A stretch of DNA of 64,000 nucleotides from an uncultured Candidatus Thioglobus sp. Lineage in GTDB: Bacteria > Pseudomonadota > Gammaproteobacteria > PS1 > Thioglobaceae. Of the stretch, positions 18,672 to 28,423 are shown in pieces; within the stretch, counting starts at the first letter, position 1, and each line of letters opens with the position of its first letter. The translations under genes were made by a program, and so were the position numbers. The stretch lies in contig CAJVCK010000003.1 of assembly GCA_910595805.1 (NCBI GenBank), forward strand, positions 12,330 through 76,329. Direction: 5' to 3'. The notes beneath the pieces were generated by a model. It had not been told where the DNA came from, made no database searches, and saw only the letters and a list, made by a program, of their open reading frames with translations.

Positions 18672-19819
18672 AGAATATAACTCTTTTAGGTGCTACTGGG
18701 TCTATTGGTAAAAGTACTTTATCTGTGGTTGACCAGCATAACGATAAATTTAATATATTCGCCCTTAGTGCTAACACCAATTGGGAAGCAATGCTCGAAT
18801 TATGCCACCAATATCAGCCAAACTACGTCGTAATGACAAACGAAAAAGCAGCTGATAAACTACAAGCAACCCTTATTAATGACACTCAGGTACTTAGTGG
18901 CGAACAGGCTTTGTGTTATATTGCTGCACACCAACAAACTGATTATGTCATGGCTGCCATTGTTGGTGCGGCCGGTATGGCATCTGCCTTGGCAGCAGCT
19001 AAAGCTGGAAAACGTATTATGCTAGCTAACAAAGAGTCGTTAGTATTGGCTGGTAATATCTTCATGGATGCAGTGAAAAATTCTGGCGCAGAACTCATTC
19101 CAGTTGATTCAGAGCATAGTGCAATTTTTCAGTGCCTACAGGGTGGACGATCAGGGCTTAGAAAAATACAGCTCACTGCCAGTGGCGGGCCGTTTTTACA
19201 CACACCAATTGTCGAGCTTGGCGCCATAACGCCTGACCAAGCTTGTGCCCATCCAAACTGGAGCATGGGTCGTAAAATTTCAGTAGATTCTGCCACTATG
19301 ATGAACAAAGGCTTAGAAGTAATTGAGGCTCACTATTTGTTTAATCTAGAGCCTGAAAAAATTGACGTGGTGATGCACCCACAAAGCATTGTACATTCCT
19401 CAGTATATTTTGATGATGGCTCAACCTTATCACAGCTAGGAAACCCCGATATGCGTAGCGTGATTTCCTATGCAATGGCGTACCCCAATCGAATTAGCGC
19501 TGGTGTAGAGGCACTTGATTTGGCCAATAATTCACCACTAGAGTTTTACACTCCTAATTTAGAAAAATTTTCTTGTTTAAGACTGGCATTTGATGCACTC
19601 AAACAAGGAGGTAGCGCGATGGGAACCATTAACGCTGCTAACGAAATTGCCGTGGATGCGTTTTTAAGTCAAAAAATTACATTTTTAGCTATTCCGAAGA
19701 TTATCGAACAAACATTAGAGCAAGCTAATCACGCTGTATTTAGCTCTTTGGAAGAGATTATTGCAAACGACAAAGCTGCGCGAAAAATTGCATCACAAAT
19801 AGTTATGCAGCATGTTTAA
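18668..19819 (+). CDS. dxr: 1-deoxy-D-xylulose 5-phosphate reductoisomerase
   Basis: Second step of the MEP isoprenoid pathway: DXP plus NADPH to MEP. The 383-residue product shows the NADPH loop GATGSIGKSTLSV at the N-terminus, ANKESLVLAG, the metal/substrate site PVDSEHSAIFQCL, TASGGPF, and SVDSATMMNKGLEVIEAHYLF. ATG overlaps the cdsA stop. The next gene overlaps its end by 8 bases, but is an M23 peptidase rather than the usual rseP. Confidence 0.97.
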   Translation: MKNITLLGATGSIGKSTLSVVDQHNDKFNIFALSANTNWEAMLELCHQYQPNYVVMTNEKAADKLQATLINDTQVLSGEQALCYIAAHQQTDYVMAAIVGAAGMASALAAAKAGKRIMLANKESLVLAGNIFMDAVKNSGAELIPVDSEHSAIFQCLQGGRSGLRKIQLTASGGPFLHTPIVELGAITPDQACAHPNWSMGRKISVDSATMMNKGLEVIEAHYLFNLEPEKIDVVMHPQSIVHSSVYFDDGSTLSQLGNPDMRSVISYAMAYPNRISAGVEALDLANNSPLEFYTPNLEKFSCLRLAFDALKQGGSAMGTINAANEIAVDAFLSQKITFLAIPKIIEQTLEQANHAVFSSLEEIIANDKAARKIASQIVMQHV

Positions 19820-20651
19820 ACGAATATTACTAATATTGACCTTATTATTATCTAGTGGCCATGCATTTGCATACGATAATAGCGCACCCAACTATTCTAC
19901 TATCACTATCACTCGCTCATTAAATTATGACGCGCAAAAAGCCAACATCAGTCCAATAGTTGTTAACACTATTGTGCGTGTTTTTTCATGGCGAATTGAC
20001 TTTAACCGCGACCTACAAAAAGGTGATCGATTTATTATTGTTGGCAGTAAAAAAACAAACCCTGATGCAATTGTTTATCTAGGCGCAAAAAAAAGCATTG
20101 CTGTTTTTTCTTATACTGACAAGCATGGTCGTACCGGCTATTACGATATTAATGGAAAATCACTCTATCCAAGCTTTTTAAGAGCCCCTTTAAAATATAA
20201 ACGAATTAGCTCTAAATTTCAAAAAAGACGCTTTCATCCGGTTTTAAAAACTTGGAGACCTCATAGAGCTGTTGATTATGCTGCAAAAACAGGAACACCT
20301 GTTTATTCTGTTGCTAGTGGTGTTATTCAGCATCGAAAAAAAATGGGTGCCCTAGGTAATGTTGTCTACATTAAGCATGGAAGCAACTATGTAACCGTAT
20401 ACGCTCACCTGTCTAAATTTGCTCGCGGACTTAGGGCTTCTAGTAAAGTAAGAAAAGGACAAATTATCGGCTATGTGGGGTCAACTGGCCGCTCAACTGG
20501 ACCACACCTGCATTATGAATTACGCTATAAAGGCGTAAGGAAAGATCCGTTAACACATTCTTTGCCAAAACAAAAAAAAGTAGCACATTCAGACTTCTGG
20601 CGTTTTAAAAATCGGGCTAATAAAATTTTAAATGCCCTGAATAGCTACTGA
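19812..20651 (+). CDS. Exported M23-family peptidoglycan metallopeptidase
   Basis: 279 residues: a signal peptide (about 1-20, ending SSGHAFA), an N-terminal beta-rich domain (DFNRDLQKGDRFIIV is like the OapA/MepM substrate-occluding region), and a C-terminal LytM/M23 domain with zinc ligands in RPHRAVDYAAKTGTPV (HxxxD) and GPHLHYELRY (HxH). Family members cut peptide cross-links in peptidoglycan or activate amidases. The full ligand set suggests activity. It overlaps dxr by 8 bases and ends convergently with the next gene, overlapping by 7 bases. Finding it directly after dxr, where rseP normally lies, is unusual. Confidence 0.9.
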   Translation: MFKRILLILTLLLSSGHAFAYDNSAPNYSTITITRSLNYDAQKANISPIVVNTIVRVFSWRIDFNRDLQKGDRFIIVGSKKTNPDAIVYLGAKKSIAVFSYTDKHGRTGYYDINGKSLYPSFLRAPLKYKRISSKFQKRRFHPVLKTWRPHRAVDYAAKTGTPVYSVASGVIQHRKKMGALGNVVYIKHGSNYVTVYAHLSKFARGLRASSKVRKGQIIGYVGSTGRSTGPHLHYELRYKGVRKDPLTHSLPKQKKVAHSDFWRFKNRANKILNALNSY

Positions 20652-21256
20652 TTGCTTAACCAGTGTTTCCAGCTATCTGGCCTAAGTATTTTCCAGTGGC
20701 CACTGTTGACTCGTTGATCTTGGTATCTTTTTGCCCCTTTAATATTCTTTAATATTGCAAAAGCCAAAAGCTCGCCGATACGCTGAGTTTTCTTGGTGCC
20801 TGGCACCAAGGATTCGTTTCTAATTACGGCCGCAATAAACGCTGATTGTGCATTGCCATGAGCTTCAAAAGATTCTTCAAACAAATTTAACGCTAAAAAC
20901 TCATTTTTAACAAAGCCGTTATTACCATCAAGCAAATACAGCCCATAATCATAAAGCGCAGGATCGTAGCTTTGCCTTACTAACTTTATCAATATTTCGT
21001 TAGCGCCGCGCTCATGTGGCGGATACCCCATCAATGCACTTCCTTGGCGTACTTGTTTTGATGATTCATACAACGCGTCTAAATCGTTCAAATCTAAAGC
21101 ACCCTTAAGCAATAAAGACTGGCCTCGCATTACAATATCACGAGAGCCGATTTCACTGCCTATTTGAATTAAACGAAGAGCGCCATCAGAAAGTGGTGAA
21201 GCCACCGAAAGTTGGGCTGTTAACAGGGTGCTAATTAGGAAAACTTTTGACATCAT
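20645..21256 (-). CDS. Exported hypothetical protein with Sel1-like helical repeats
   Basis: 203 residues with an N-terminal signal peptide (MSKVFLISTLLTAQLSVASP) followed by a largely helical sequence. The stretch YDPALYDYGLYLLDG and NEFLALNLFEESFEAHGNAQSAFIAAVIRN reads like Sel1/TPR repeats (A-x-x-x-L-G/Y-x-x-Y and A-x-x-x-F-x-x-A), so it may mediate protein contacts in the periplasm. I do not recognise a named family. It converges on the M23 peptidase and has its own upstream region next to purC (divergent). Confidence 0.6.
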   Translation of the reverse strand: MMSKVFLISTLLTAQLSVASPLSDGALRLIQIGSEIGSRDIVMRGQSLLLKGALDLNDLDALYESSKQVRQGSALMGYPPHERGANEILIKLVRQSYDPALYDYGLYLLDGNNGFVKNEFLALNLFEESFEAHGNAQSAFIAAVIRNESLVPGTKKTQRIGELLAFAILKNIKGAKRYQDQRVNSGHWKILRPDSWKHWLSNQ

Positions 21257-21365
21257 ACTATGATAAGTATTTTACCATAGATGGACATTATCACGTCTGA
21301 CATTCGTATTTTCAATGCTCAGATTAAGGTTAAAATAACGCTAGATTTTTTAACTAAAAATACCC

Positions 21366-22244
21366 TTGAAAACACTATTCGAGACCTCGCTTAGCCTACC
21401 CTTAATCCAAAAAGGAAAAGTTCGCGATATTTATGATATTGACGACAAGCGTATGCTGATTGTCACTACGGACCGCCTTAGTGCTTTTGATGTTGTTTTT
21501 GATACGCCAATCAGTCAAAAAGGTGTGGTGCTCACCAATGTGGCTAATTTTTGGTTTAATAAAACCGAACACATTATTCCTAATCATTTGACTCATGAAT
21601 CACTAAAGGACGCTCTAAACACTAAAGAAGCTGCACAAGTTGAAGGTCGCGCCATCATTGTAAAAAAACTTAAGCCATTAGCGGTAGAAGCGATTGTTCG
21701 GGGCTATATTATTGGCTCTGGTTGGAAAGACTACCAAAATACAGGCGGCATCTGTGGTGCCACTTTGCCCAATAATTTACAACTGGCTGAAAAGTTACCC
21801 GAAGTACTTTACACGCCCTCTAGCAAGGCCGCTGTTGGTGAACACGACGAAAACATTGATTTTAATGAGACTGTAGCTATATTGGGTGAAGATATGGCTC
21901 AACAAGTAAAACGGGCCAGCTTAGCACTCTATCAGTTTGCAGCTGATTATGCATTATCACGTGGGATTATTATTGCTGACACCAAGTTTGAATTTGGTCT
22001 TGATGAAAACAACCAGCTAACCCTAATGGACGAAGTGCTTACACCAGACTCTTCACGATTTTGGTCAAAAGCAGACTACCAAGTTGGCATTAGCCCAAAA
22101 AGTTTTGATAAGCAAATTGTACGCGACTATTTAGAGACACTAGATTGGGACAAAGCTCCGCCTGCACCCAAATTGCCTGAGCATATAATTGAAAAAACAA
22201 CCAACAAGTACTTAGAAGTACAAGCCCTGTTAACCCAAGCTTAA
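21366..22244 (+). CDS. purC: SAICAR synthase (PurC)
   Basis: Phosphoribosylaminoimidazole-succinocarboxamide synthase: ligates aspartate to CAIR in purine synthesis. The 292-residue protein has GKVRDIYDIDDKRMLIVTTDRLSAFDVV at the N-terminus, the conserved AIVRGYIIGSGWKDYQ, IIIADTKFEFGLD and LMDEVLTPDSSRFW. This is the longer PurC form (close to 300 residues) rather than the 237-residue E. coli type. The frame begins with TTG (21366); no ATG in frame lies early enough to include the N-terminal core, so TTG is the likely start. The following gene begins 4 bases after the stop. Confidence 0.95.
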   Translation: MKTLFETSLSLPLIQKGKVRDIYDIDDKRMLIVTTDRLSAFDVVFDTPISQKGVVLTNVANFWFNKTEHIIPNHLTHESLKDALNTKEAAQVEGRAIIVKKLKPLAVEAIVRGYIIGSGWKDYQNTGGICGATLPNNLQLAEKLPEVLYTPSSKAAVGEHDENIDFNETVAILGEDMAQQVKRASLALYQFAADYALSRGIIIADTKFEFGLDENNQLTLMDEVLTPDSSRFWSKADYQVGISPKSFDKQIVRDYLETLDWDKAPPAPKLPEHIIEKTTNKYLEVQALLTQA

Positions 22245-22248
22245 TCTG

Positions 22249-23049
22249 ATGCAGTTAAGCGGACTCATTAGCAAAATGCACACCAGTCTTAATATGGGTA
22301 CAGCGCAATACCAACTACCAATTGGCGATAAATTGCTCAATATGAACGACTTGATTGGCGAGCCGATACAGTTAGAATTCAATGGTCAAATTAATTGTTC
22401 TAATTGTGGTAAGACTACCAATAAAAGCTATTCTCAAGGGTATTGTTACCCTTGCTGTCAAAAATTAGCCTGTTGTGATTTGTGTATCATGAAGCCTGAA
22501 AATTGTCATTATCACTTAGGCACTTGTCGAGAGCCTAACTGGGGGCTCGCCAACTGTTTTTCCCCACATGTAATTTATTTAGCTAATTCGTCAGGTGTCA
22601 AAGTGGGCATTACCCGAAAATCTAATATTCCCAGTCGATGGATTGACCAAGGCGCTGTGGGAGCACTACCGATACTAGAGGTTGACACTCGTCTTAAGTC
22701 CGGACAAATTGAGGTTGCACTAAAAGAGTTTGTAAACGACAAAACCAATTGGCGCAAAATGCTTAAAAACGAAGTTGAAGAGGTTGACTTGGCACAAGTG
22801 TGTGACGAGCTATTACCTAAAGTTCAATTATTAGTTGATGAATTGGGTGCGAATACCTTGAATGACGAGGCTTTAGAAATTAATTACCCTGTGGTAGAAT
22901 ACCCAAGCAAAATTAGCTCACTAAATTTTGATAAAACACCGCTTATTTCAGGGGTGCTGCAAGGGATCAAGGGGCAGTATTTAATTTTAGATATGGGCGT
23001 ACTAAATATTAGGAAGTTTGGCTCTTACAACATAACATTAACTTATTAG
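22249..23049 (+). CDS. DUF2797 protein with zinc-ribbon-like cysteines
   Basis: 266 residues. The N-terminal half contains a cysteine/histidine cluster (NCSNCGKTTNKSYSQGYCYPC, then CCDLCIMKPENCHYHLGTC) that looks metal-binding; the middle has HVIYLANSSGVKVGITRKSNIPSRWIDQGA, resembling a GIY-YIG-like fold. These features match DUF2797. No function is established. It is packed between purC and the FKBP gene, 4 and 9 bases away, so co-transcription is likely. Confidence 0.82.
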   Translation: MQLSGLISKMHTSLNMGTAQYQLPIGDKLLNMNDLIGEPIQLEFNGQINCSNCGKTTNKSYSQGYCYPCCQKLACCDLCIMKPENCHYHLGTCREPNWGLANCFSPHVIYLANSSGVKVGITRKSNIPSRWIDQGAVGALPILEVDTRLKSGQIEVALKEFVNDKTNWRKMLKNEVEEVDLAQVCDELLPKVQLLVDELGANTLNDEALEINYPVVEYPSKISSLNFDKTPLISGVLQGIKGQYLILDMGVLNIRKFGSYNITLTY

Positions 23050-23058
23050 GAGAACACT

Positions 23059-23385
23059 ATGGCAGAACTCATTATTGAAGAATTAGCGCTTGGCGAAGGG
23101 GCTGCGTGCAAAGCGGGTGACCATGTTTCTATGCACTATACTGGCTGGCTAACGAATGGCAAAAAATTTGACTCAAGTGTTGATCGCAATGACCCATTTA
23201 ATTTTCAACTGGGCGTTGGGCAAGTAATCCCTGGTTGGGATCAGGGTGTTGAGGGGATGCAAGTTGGCGGCAAGCGCAAACTAACCATTCCATCAAAACT
23301 GGCTTACGGTGAAATGGGTGCGGGCAGCATCATTCCGCCAAGCGCAACTTTAGTGTTTGATGTAGAATTACTAGCAATTAAATAA
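23059..23385 (+). CDS. FKBP-type peptidyl-prolyl cis-trans isomerase
   Basis: A single-domain, 108-residue cytoplasmic FKBP without signal peptide. [44 protein letters not shown] and [23 protein letters not shown] cover the active-site pocket (Tyr, Asp, Trp, Tyr) of canonical FKBP12-like enzymes. An AGGAGA ribosome site precedes the ATG. The next gene starts immediately after the stop. Confidence 0.95.
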   Translation: MAELIIEELALGEGAACKAGDHVSMHYTGWLTNGKKFDSSVDRNDPFNFQLGVGQVIPGWDQGVEGMQVGGKRKLTIPSKLAYGEMGAGSIIPPSATLVFDVELLAIK

Positions 23386-24573
23386 ATGAACGAAGATTTT
23401 CCTCGAATTAAACGCCTACCTGCTTACGTTTTTGCTGTTACTAACGAGCTGAAAGCAGAGGCGCGTGCACGTGGTGAAGACATTATCGACTTTGGCATGG
23501 GCAATCCTGACCAACCAACCCCAGATCATATTGTTGAGAAATTAGTCGAAGCGGCACGACGTAAAGACACACACCGTTACTCAACCTCACGCGGAATACC
23601 ACGTCTTAGACGTGCAATATCCAACTGGTACAAACGACGTTTTGATGTTGATTTAGACCCAGAAACTGAAGCCATCGTTACCATTGGGTCAAAAGAAGGT
23701 TTAGCCAACTTGGCGCAGGCTATTGTCGGCAATGGTGACACAGTGTTAGTACCCAACCCTGCTTATCCAATTCACCCCTATGGGTTTGTGATTGCGGGCG
23801 CAGACATCCAACACGTGCCCTGTGGGCCAGAAGATGATTTTTTTGCAGAGCTTGAACGCTCAATCAAAAACACCTTCCCTAAACCAAAAATGTTGGTGCT
23901 TAACTATCCATCTAATCCGACCACCGAATGTGTTGAGCTAGAATTTTTTGAGCGCGTAATTAATATTGCCAAAGAACATCAAATTTGGGTAATTCAAGAT
24001 CTAGCTTACGCTGATATCGTTTTTGATGGTTATATAGCGCCTAGTATTTTACAAGTTGAGGGTGCTAAAGACATTGCTGTTGAATTTTTCTCTTTGTCAA
24101 AAAGTTACAACATGCCAGGTTGGCGTGTGGGCTTTATGGTTGGCAACCCCACGCTTGTTGGCGCTCTAGCAAAAATTAAATCTTACCTTGATTACGGCAT
24201 GTTTACGCCAATTCAGGTGGCGGCCATTGAAGCATTAGAGGGCGACCAAACCTGCGTACAAGAAATATCAGATATGTATCAAGATCGTCGCGACGTTTTA
24301 TGTGACGGCCTACAATCTATTGGCTGGGAGGTCACACCACCCAAAGCCACTATGTTTGTTTGGGCAAAGATTCCCGAATTCTACCAAGAACTGGGCTCAT
24401 TAGAGTTTACTAAAAAACTACTTAAAGTAGCAAAAGTTGGCGTCTCTCCTGGTATTGGCTTTGGTGATTATGGTGACAAGTACGTGCGCTTTGGTCTGAT
24501 TGAAAACGAACATCGCACTCGTCAGGCAGTACGCGGTATTCGAGAAATGTTTAAACAAGACGGATTGCTGTGA
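23386..24573 (+). CDS. alaC: Alanine transaminase, AlaC type
   Basis: Fold-type I PLP aminotransferase that makes alanine from pyruvate and glutamate. 395 residues; [35 protein letters not shown], and the PLP-lysine motif [21 protein letters not shown] match AlaC-like enzymes rather than AspC. LysC-/DapL-type transaminases are the main alternative. It begins directly at the FKBP stop and overlaps the next gene by 4 bases (GTGA). Confidence 0.88.
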   Translation: MNEDFPRIKRLPAYVFAVTNELKAEARARGEDIIDFGMGNPDQPTPDHIVEKLVEAARRKDTHRYSTSRGIPRLRRAISNWYKRRFDVDLDPETEAIVTIGSKEGLANLAQAIVGNGDTVLVPNPAYPIHPYGFVIAGADIQHVPCGPEDDFFAELERSIKNTFPKPKMLVLNYPSNPTTECVELEFFERVINIAKEHQIWVIQDLAYADIVFDGYIAPSILQVEGAKDIAVEFFSLSKSYNMPGWRVGFMVGNPTLVGALAKIKSYLDYGMFTPIQVAAIEALEGDQTCVQEISDMYQDRRDVLCDGLQSIGWEVTPPKATMFVWAKIPEFYQELGSLEFTKKLLKVAKVGVSPGIGFGDYGDKYVRFGLIENEHRTRQAVRGIREMFKQDGLL

Positions 24574-25406
24574 GGCTGTCAGCCGAACAATTTAAACAAG
24601 CAAAAAACAAACGATTAACGCTACTTGGTATGTCGGGTGTTGGTAAAACACATCTGTCAAAATTGCTTAGCAATAAAGACAAATGGTACCATTACTCAGG
24701 TGATTATCGTATTGGTGCCGAATACCTAAACCAGGAAATTCTTGATAATATTAAACACAACATCAGACAAGATGAGTGGCTAGGTAGTTTATTAGACAAT
24801 AACTCTATCAGTATTCAAAATCACGTCACATTTGATAATTTATCGTCCGTTTCTGCTTTTTTAGGAAAAGTAGGCAATCCAGAGCAAGGCGGCCTGCCAA
24901 TTGATGAGTTCACTCGCCGTCAAGCCCTGCATAGAGAAGCTGAAGTTAGTGCCATGCTAGATGTGCCTAAATTTATTGAAAAATCAGCCCAACAAGGGTT
25001 TAGTCACTTTATCAACGACGCCGGTGGCAGCCTGTGTGAACTTGATGATGATAAAGTATACCAAAGCCTAGCTGACCACACACTTATCCTCTATATTCGG
25101 GCTAGTGAAGCAAACAAAACAGCATTGATCGAACGCGCAGAAACTCACCCTAAACCCTTGTATTACCAGGCTGATTTTTTGAAAGCACAGCTCAACATTT
25201 ACTTAGCTGAGAATGAGCTAACCTACATAGCACAAATTAATCCTGACGCTTTTGTTGGCTGGGTTTTTCCAAAACTACTTGAACACAGAGTGCCAAAATA
25301 TGAAGCCATCGCACAAAAATATGGTTATACCATTGACAGCAAAGACTTATATCAATGTAAAAATTCAGACGAAGTGTTCGAGCTTATCAACGGGGTGCTC
25401 GACTAA
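24570..25406 (+). CDS. P-loop ATPase of unknown role, between alaC and metA
   Basis: 278 residues starting with GTG, overlapping the alaC stop. The N-terminus carries a Walker [19 protein letters not shown], and later [15 protein letters not shown] looks like a Walker B region; the rest is helical and has [14 protein letters not shown], reminiscent of small-molecule kinases or shikimate-kinase-like P-loop proteins. I do not recognise a named function. Overlap with alaC at one end and metA at the other (one base) suggests a link to amino-acid metabolism, but this is context only. Confidence 0.72.
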   Translation: MRLSAEQFKQAKNKRLTLLGMSGVGKTHLSKLLSNKDKWYHYSGDYRIGAEYLNQEILDNIKHNIRQDEWLGSLLDNNSISIQNHVTFDNLSSVSAFLGKVGNPEQGGLPIDEFTRRQALHREAEVSAMLDVPKFIEKSAQQGFSHFINDAGGSLCELDDDKVYQSLADHTLILYIRASEANKTALIERAETHPKPLYYQADFLKAQLNIYLAENELTYIAQINPDAFVGWVFPKLLEHRVPKYEAIAQKYGYTIDSKDLYQCKNSDEVFELINGVLD

Positions 25407-26461
25407 TGCCGCTAATTGCTCATTCCAATCTGCCATCATTTACACGCCTAGAACAAGAAGGTGAGACTGTCTTGTCAAAAGATCGTGCTAACCATCAAAC
25501 CATTCGAGAACTACATATTGGCCTGTTAAACATGATGCCAGACGCAGCCCTTGAAGCTACTGAAAGACAATTTTTCCGCCTTATTGGACATTCGAATCAA
25601 ATTGCACAGTTCTATCTTCACCCATTTACTTTGTCTTCAATTAAGCGTAATGACAAGGCAAAGACGCATGTTGATACACACTATCAGAGTTTTGATGATA
25701 TTAAAGAACAAGGCCTGGATGCACTTATTATTACCGGCGCACACATTGAAGAGGCTGACCTAAAAAAAGCCCCTTTCTATGAACAACTTAAAGAAGTAAT
25801 TGAGTGGTCATATGACAATGTCACTTCTACTTTGTGTTCTTGCTTAGCCACTCATGCAGTGCTCGAGTTTCGTTACAGACAAAAACGAACGCCAATTGGT
25901 GAAAAATGCTGGGGTGTATTTCCACACCAAGTACTTGATCGTCAACACCCACTTATGAGTGGCGTTAACACTTGTTTTGATGTGCCGCATTCGCGTTTTA
26001 ATGAAATTAAAAAAACACAATTTGACAAAGCAGGTGTCAAGATTTTGGTTGACAGTAAGGTCGGCGCACACCTGTGTGTCAGTGAAGACTTGCTCAGGAT
26101 TGTTTTTTTTCAAGGACACCCAGAATACGATACGATTAGCCTGCTAAAAGAATACAAGCGAGAAATAATGTCATTTTTAAATAAAGACAGAGAAGATTAT
26201 CCTTCTTTCCCAAACAACTACTTAAGCCCACAAAACAAAGCCATCTTAAACGAGTTTAAAACCAAACTGCTTAATGGGGAATTTATAATAAGCGACTTTC
26301 CTGAGGCGTTGATTAGTCAAACTCTGGGAAACACTTGGCATGATGCTACTAGCGGCATTATTAACAACTGGATTGGCTGTGTTTATCAAGTAACTCACGA
26401 AGATATTGATAAACCATTTATGGATGGCATCAATCCGGACGATCCGCTAAATTTAAAATAA
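25406..26461 (+). CDS. metA: Homoserine O-acyltransferase, MetA family
   Basis: Acylates homoserine for methionine synthesis. 351 residues, longer than E. coli MetA (309). It keeps the family core: LLNMMPDAALEATERQFFRLIG, the TSTLCSCLATHAVL nucleophile-Cys region, DVPHSRFNEI, and FFQGHPEYDTISLLKEYKREI with the catalytic His-Glu pair. At the loop that sets donor choice (E. coli GAPLG) this protein reads GAHIE. In characterised MetA enzymes Glu there goes with acetyl-CoA and Gly with succinyl-CoA, so donor assignment is open. The stop overlaps mutY by one base. Confidence 0.9.
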   Translation: MPLIAHSNLPSFTRLEQEGETVLSKDRANHQTIRELHIGLLNMMPDAALEATERQFFRLIGHSNQIAQFYLHPFTLSSIKRNDKAKTHVDTHYQSFDDIKEQGLDALIITGAHIEEADLKKAPFYEQLKEVIEWSYDNVTSTLCSCLATHAVLEFRYRQKRTPIGEKCWGVFPHQVLDRQHPLMSGVNTCFDVPHSRFNEIKKTQFDKAGVKILVDSKVGAHLCVSEDLLRIVFFQGHPEYDTISLLKEYKREIMSFLNKDREDYPSFPNNYLSPQNKAILNEFKTKLLNGEFIISDFPEALISQTLGNTWHDATSGIINNWIGCVYQVTHEDIDKPFMDGINPDDPLNLK

Positions 26462-27477
26462 TGCGCTCAATTTCAGAACCACTGCTTAAGTGGTTTGACC
26501 AGCATGGGCGGCATTCGTTACCCTGGCAGAGTAGCCCGATCAATATTTACCACGTGTGGCTGAGCGAGATCATGCTGCAACAAACACAAGTTAGCACTGT
26601 CATTGATTATTTTAATAATTTCATTCGCTTCTTTCCGAATTTGACAGCTCTAGCTAATGCAAGCGAAGACGCTGTTTTAGCACAATGGGCTGGATTGGGT
26701 TATTACGCTAGAGCGCGCAACCTACATAAATGTGCAAAAATTATTATGCAAGATTATCAAGGGGTATTTCCTGATGATATTAATCATGTCATAGCTTTGC
26801 CTGGTATTGGCGAATCAACAGCAGGTGCAATACTGTCAATCAGTTACAACCAAAATCACGCCATATTAGATGGTAACGTAAAACGTGTATTATCACGCTA
26901 CCACCAAGTAAAAGGTCATTATGCTCAGTCTAAAACAATTAAGGCGCTTTGGACATTAGCAAAACAACATACACCTAATACACGCAATAACGATTACACT
27001 CAGGCCATTATGGACCTCGGTGCCACCCTATGTACGCGCTCTAGACCAGCGTGTGAACGATGCCCTATCCAACAAGGGTGCCAGTCTTACCAGCATAATA
27101 CACAAGCCGAATACCCAAATCCCAAGCCAAAGAAAAACAAGCCCAGTCGTTCGGTTGCAATGTTAATTTATCAAAACAAACATAGGCATGTTTATCTAGA
27201 AAAAAGACCTTCTAATGGTGTTTGGGGTGGTCTTTGGAGTTTTTCAGAGTGCGAAGACAGTACAACAAAAATCACGCAAACTATTGCACAATTCAATAGC
27301 AAAGCCTGCATCAATAGAACACTTAGTCCTATTAAACACAGTTTTACCCATTACCACTTAATTATCAACCCTGTGGTGGTGGATTGTCCAGATCAAGTAC
27401 GTGGCTTTCGATCAATCAGCCAATTAAAAGTTGGTGTGCCAACACCAGTAAATAAAATCCTAGCTCAATTAGATTAA
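26461..27477 (+). CDS. mutY: A/G-specific adenine glycosylase MutY
   Basis: Removes adenine mispaired with 8-oxoguanine. 338 residues: WLSEIMLQQTQVSTVIDYF, the helix-hairpin-helix VIALPGIGESTAGAILS followed by catalytic Asp in ILDGNVKRVLSRY, and the iron-sulfur cluster ligands CTRSRPACERCPIQQGC. The C-terminal half is the NUDIX-like 8-oxoG recognition domain (PSNGVWGGLWSFSE, KHSFTHYHL). The ATG shares a base with the metA stop, so it is coupled to it. Confidence 0.96.
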   Translation: MRSISEPLLKWFDQHGRHSLPWQSSPINIYHVWLSEIMLQQTQVSTVIDYFNNFIRFFPNLTALANASEDAVLAQWAGLGYYARARNLHKCAKIIMQDYQGVFPDDINHVIALPGIGESTAGAILSISYNQNHAILDGNVKRVLSRYHQVKGHYAQSKTIKALWTLAKQHTPNTRNNDYTQAIMDLGATLCTRSRPACERCPIQQGCQSYQHNTQAEYPNPKPKKNKPSRSVAMLIYQNKHRHVYLEKRPSNGVWGGLWSFSECEDSTTKITQTIAQFNSKACINRTLSPIKHSFTHYHLIINPVVVDCPDQVRGFRSISQLKVGVPTPVNKILAQLD

Positions 27478-27487
27478 AATAGCCATT

Positions 27488-28411
27488 ATGCAGCTTATTC
27501 GTGGTCTTCATAATTTAAAAAAACATTCTGGCAGTGTTGTCACCATTGGTAACTTTGACGGTGTTCATATCGGCCATGAAAAAATCATCTCAAAACTGGT
27601 TGAATCGGCGAAAACTCTAGGGCTGCCTTCGGTGCTTATTTCCTTTGCACCAACGCCACAATGTTTTTTTGGTCGCGAACAGGCCACCCTTAGCAATTTC
27701 AAAGAAAAACATCGACTACTGTCAAAGCTTGGTGTCGATGAACACTTGTTAGTTTATTTTGATCGATCGTTCTCTGAGATTAAAGCTCAGGACTTTATTC
27801 AAAAAGTTTTAATAGACAGTCTCAATATGAAACATTGCTTAATTGGCGATGATTTTCGCTTCGGTAAAAACCGACAAGGAGACTTAGTCTTGTTACAAAG
27901 CCTGTCAAAAACCAAAGGATTTAGCGTGGAAAGCACTCAAAGCATCTTATGTAATGACTCGCGCGCAAGCAGTTCAGAGGTTCGAGCGCTATTATCTCAG
28001 GGAGATTTAGTTGGTGCAGCGCAAATGCTGGGGCGAGAATTTTCAATCTCAGGCAAAATCATACATGGCCAACAAAAAGGTAGAACCATTGGATTTCCTA
28101 CGATCAACATCCCTATTAAACGAAAAATTAGCCCAATTTTAGGGGTGTTTGCGACCATTGTCGAGGTTCAAGGTGTGACTTATCGGGGAGTGTGTAACAT
28201 TGGAAACCGACCAACCATTAACGGCACAAAAACCTTGTTAGAGGTTTTCTTATTTGATTTTAACCAAGAAGTCTATGGGTATGAAGCTAAAGTTGTCTTC
28301 AAGCATAAAATTAGAAAGGAAAAAAAATTTGATAGCTTTGAAGCATTAAAACAACAAATAAAGCATGACGTTGAAACTGCTAAAATATTTTTCAATCAAC
28401 TTTCTGAATAA
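27488..28411 (+). CDS. ribF: Bifunctional riboflavin kinase / FAD synthetase
   Basis: Phosphorylates riboflavin to FMN and adenylylates it to FAD. 307 residues with an N-terminal nucleotidyltransferase domain (TIGNFDGVHIGHEKII; the H-x-G-H motif; IGDDFRFGKNRQGD; SSSEVRALL) and a C-terminal kinase domain (GRTIGFPTINIP, GVCNIGNRPTING, LEVFLFDFNQEVYG). It starts 10 bases after mutY. No FMN riboswitch is visible upstream, since there is no space for one. Confidence 0.96.
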   Translation: MQLIRGLHNLKKHSGSVVTIGNFDGVHIGHEKIISKLVESAKTLGLPSVLISFAPTPQCFFGREQATLSNFKEKHRLLSKLGVDEHLLVYFDRSFSEIKAQDFIQKVLIDSLNMKHCLIGDDFRFGKNRQGDLVLLQSLSKTKGFSVESTQSILCNDSRASSSEVRALLSQGDLVGAAQMLGREFSISGKIIHGQQKGRTIGFPTINIPIKRKISPILGVFATIVEVQGVTYRGVCNIGNRPTINGTKTLLEVFLFDFNQEVYGYEAKVVFKHKIRKEKKFDSFEALKQQIKHDVETAKIFFNQLSE

Positions 28412-28423
28412 TAAATAATTCTT

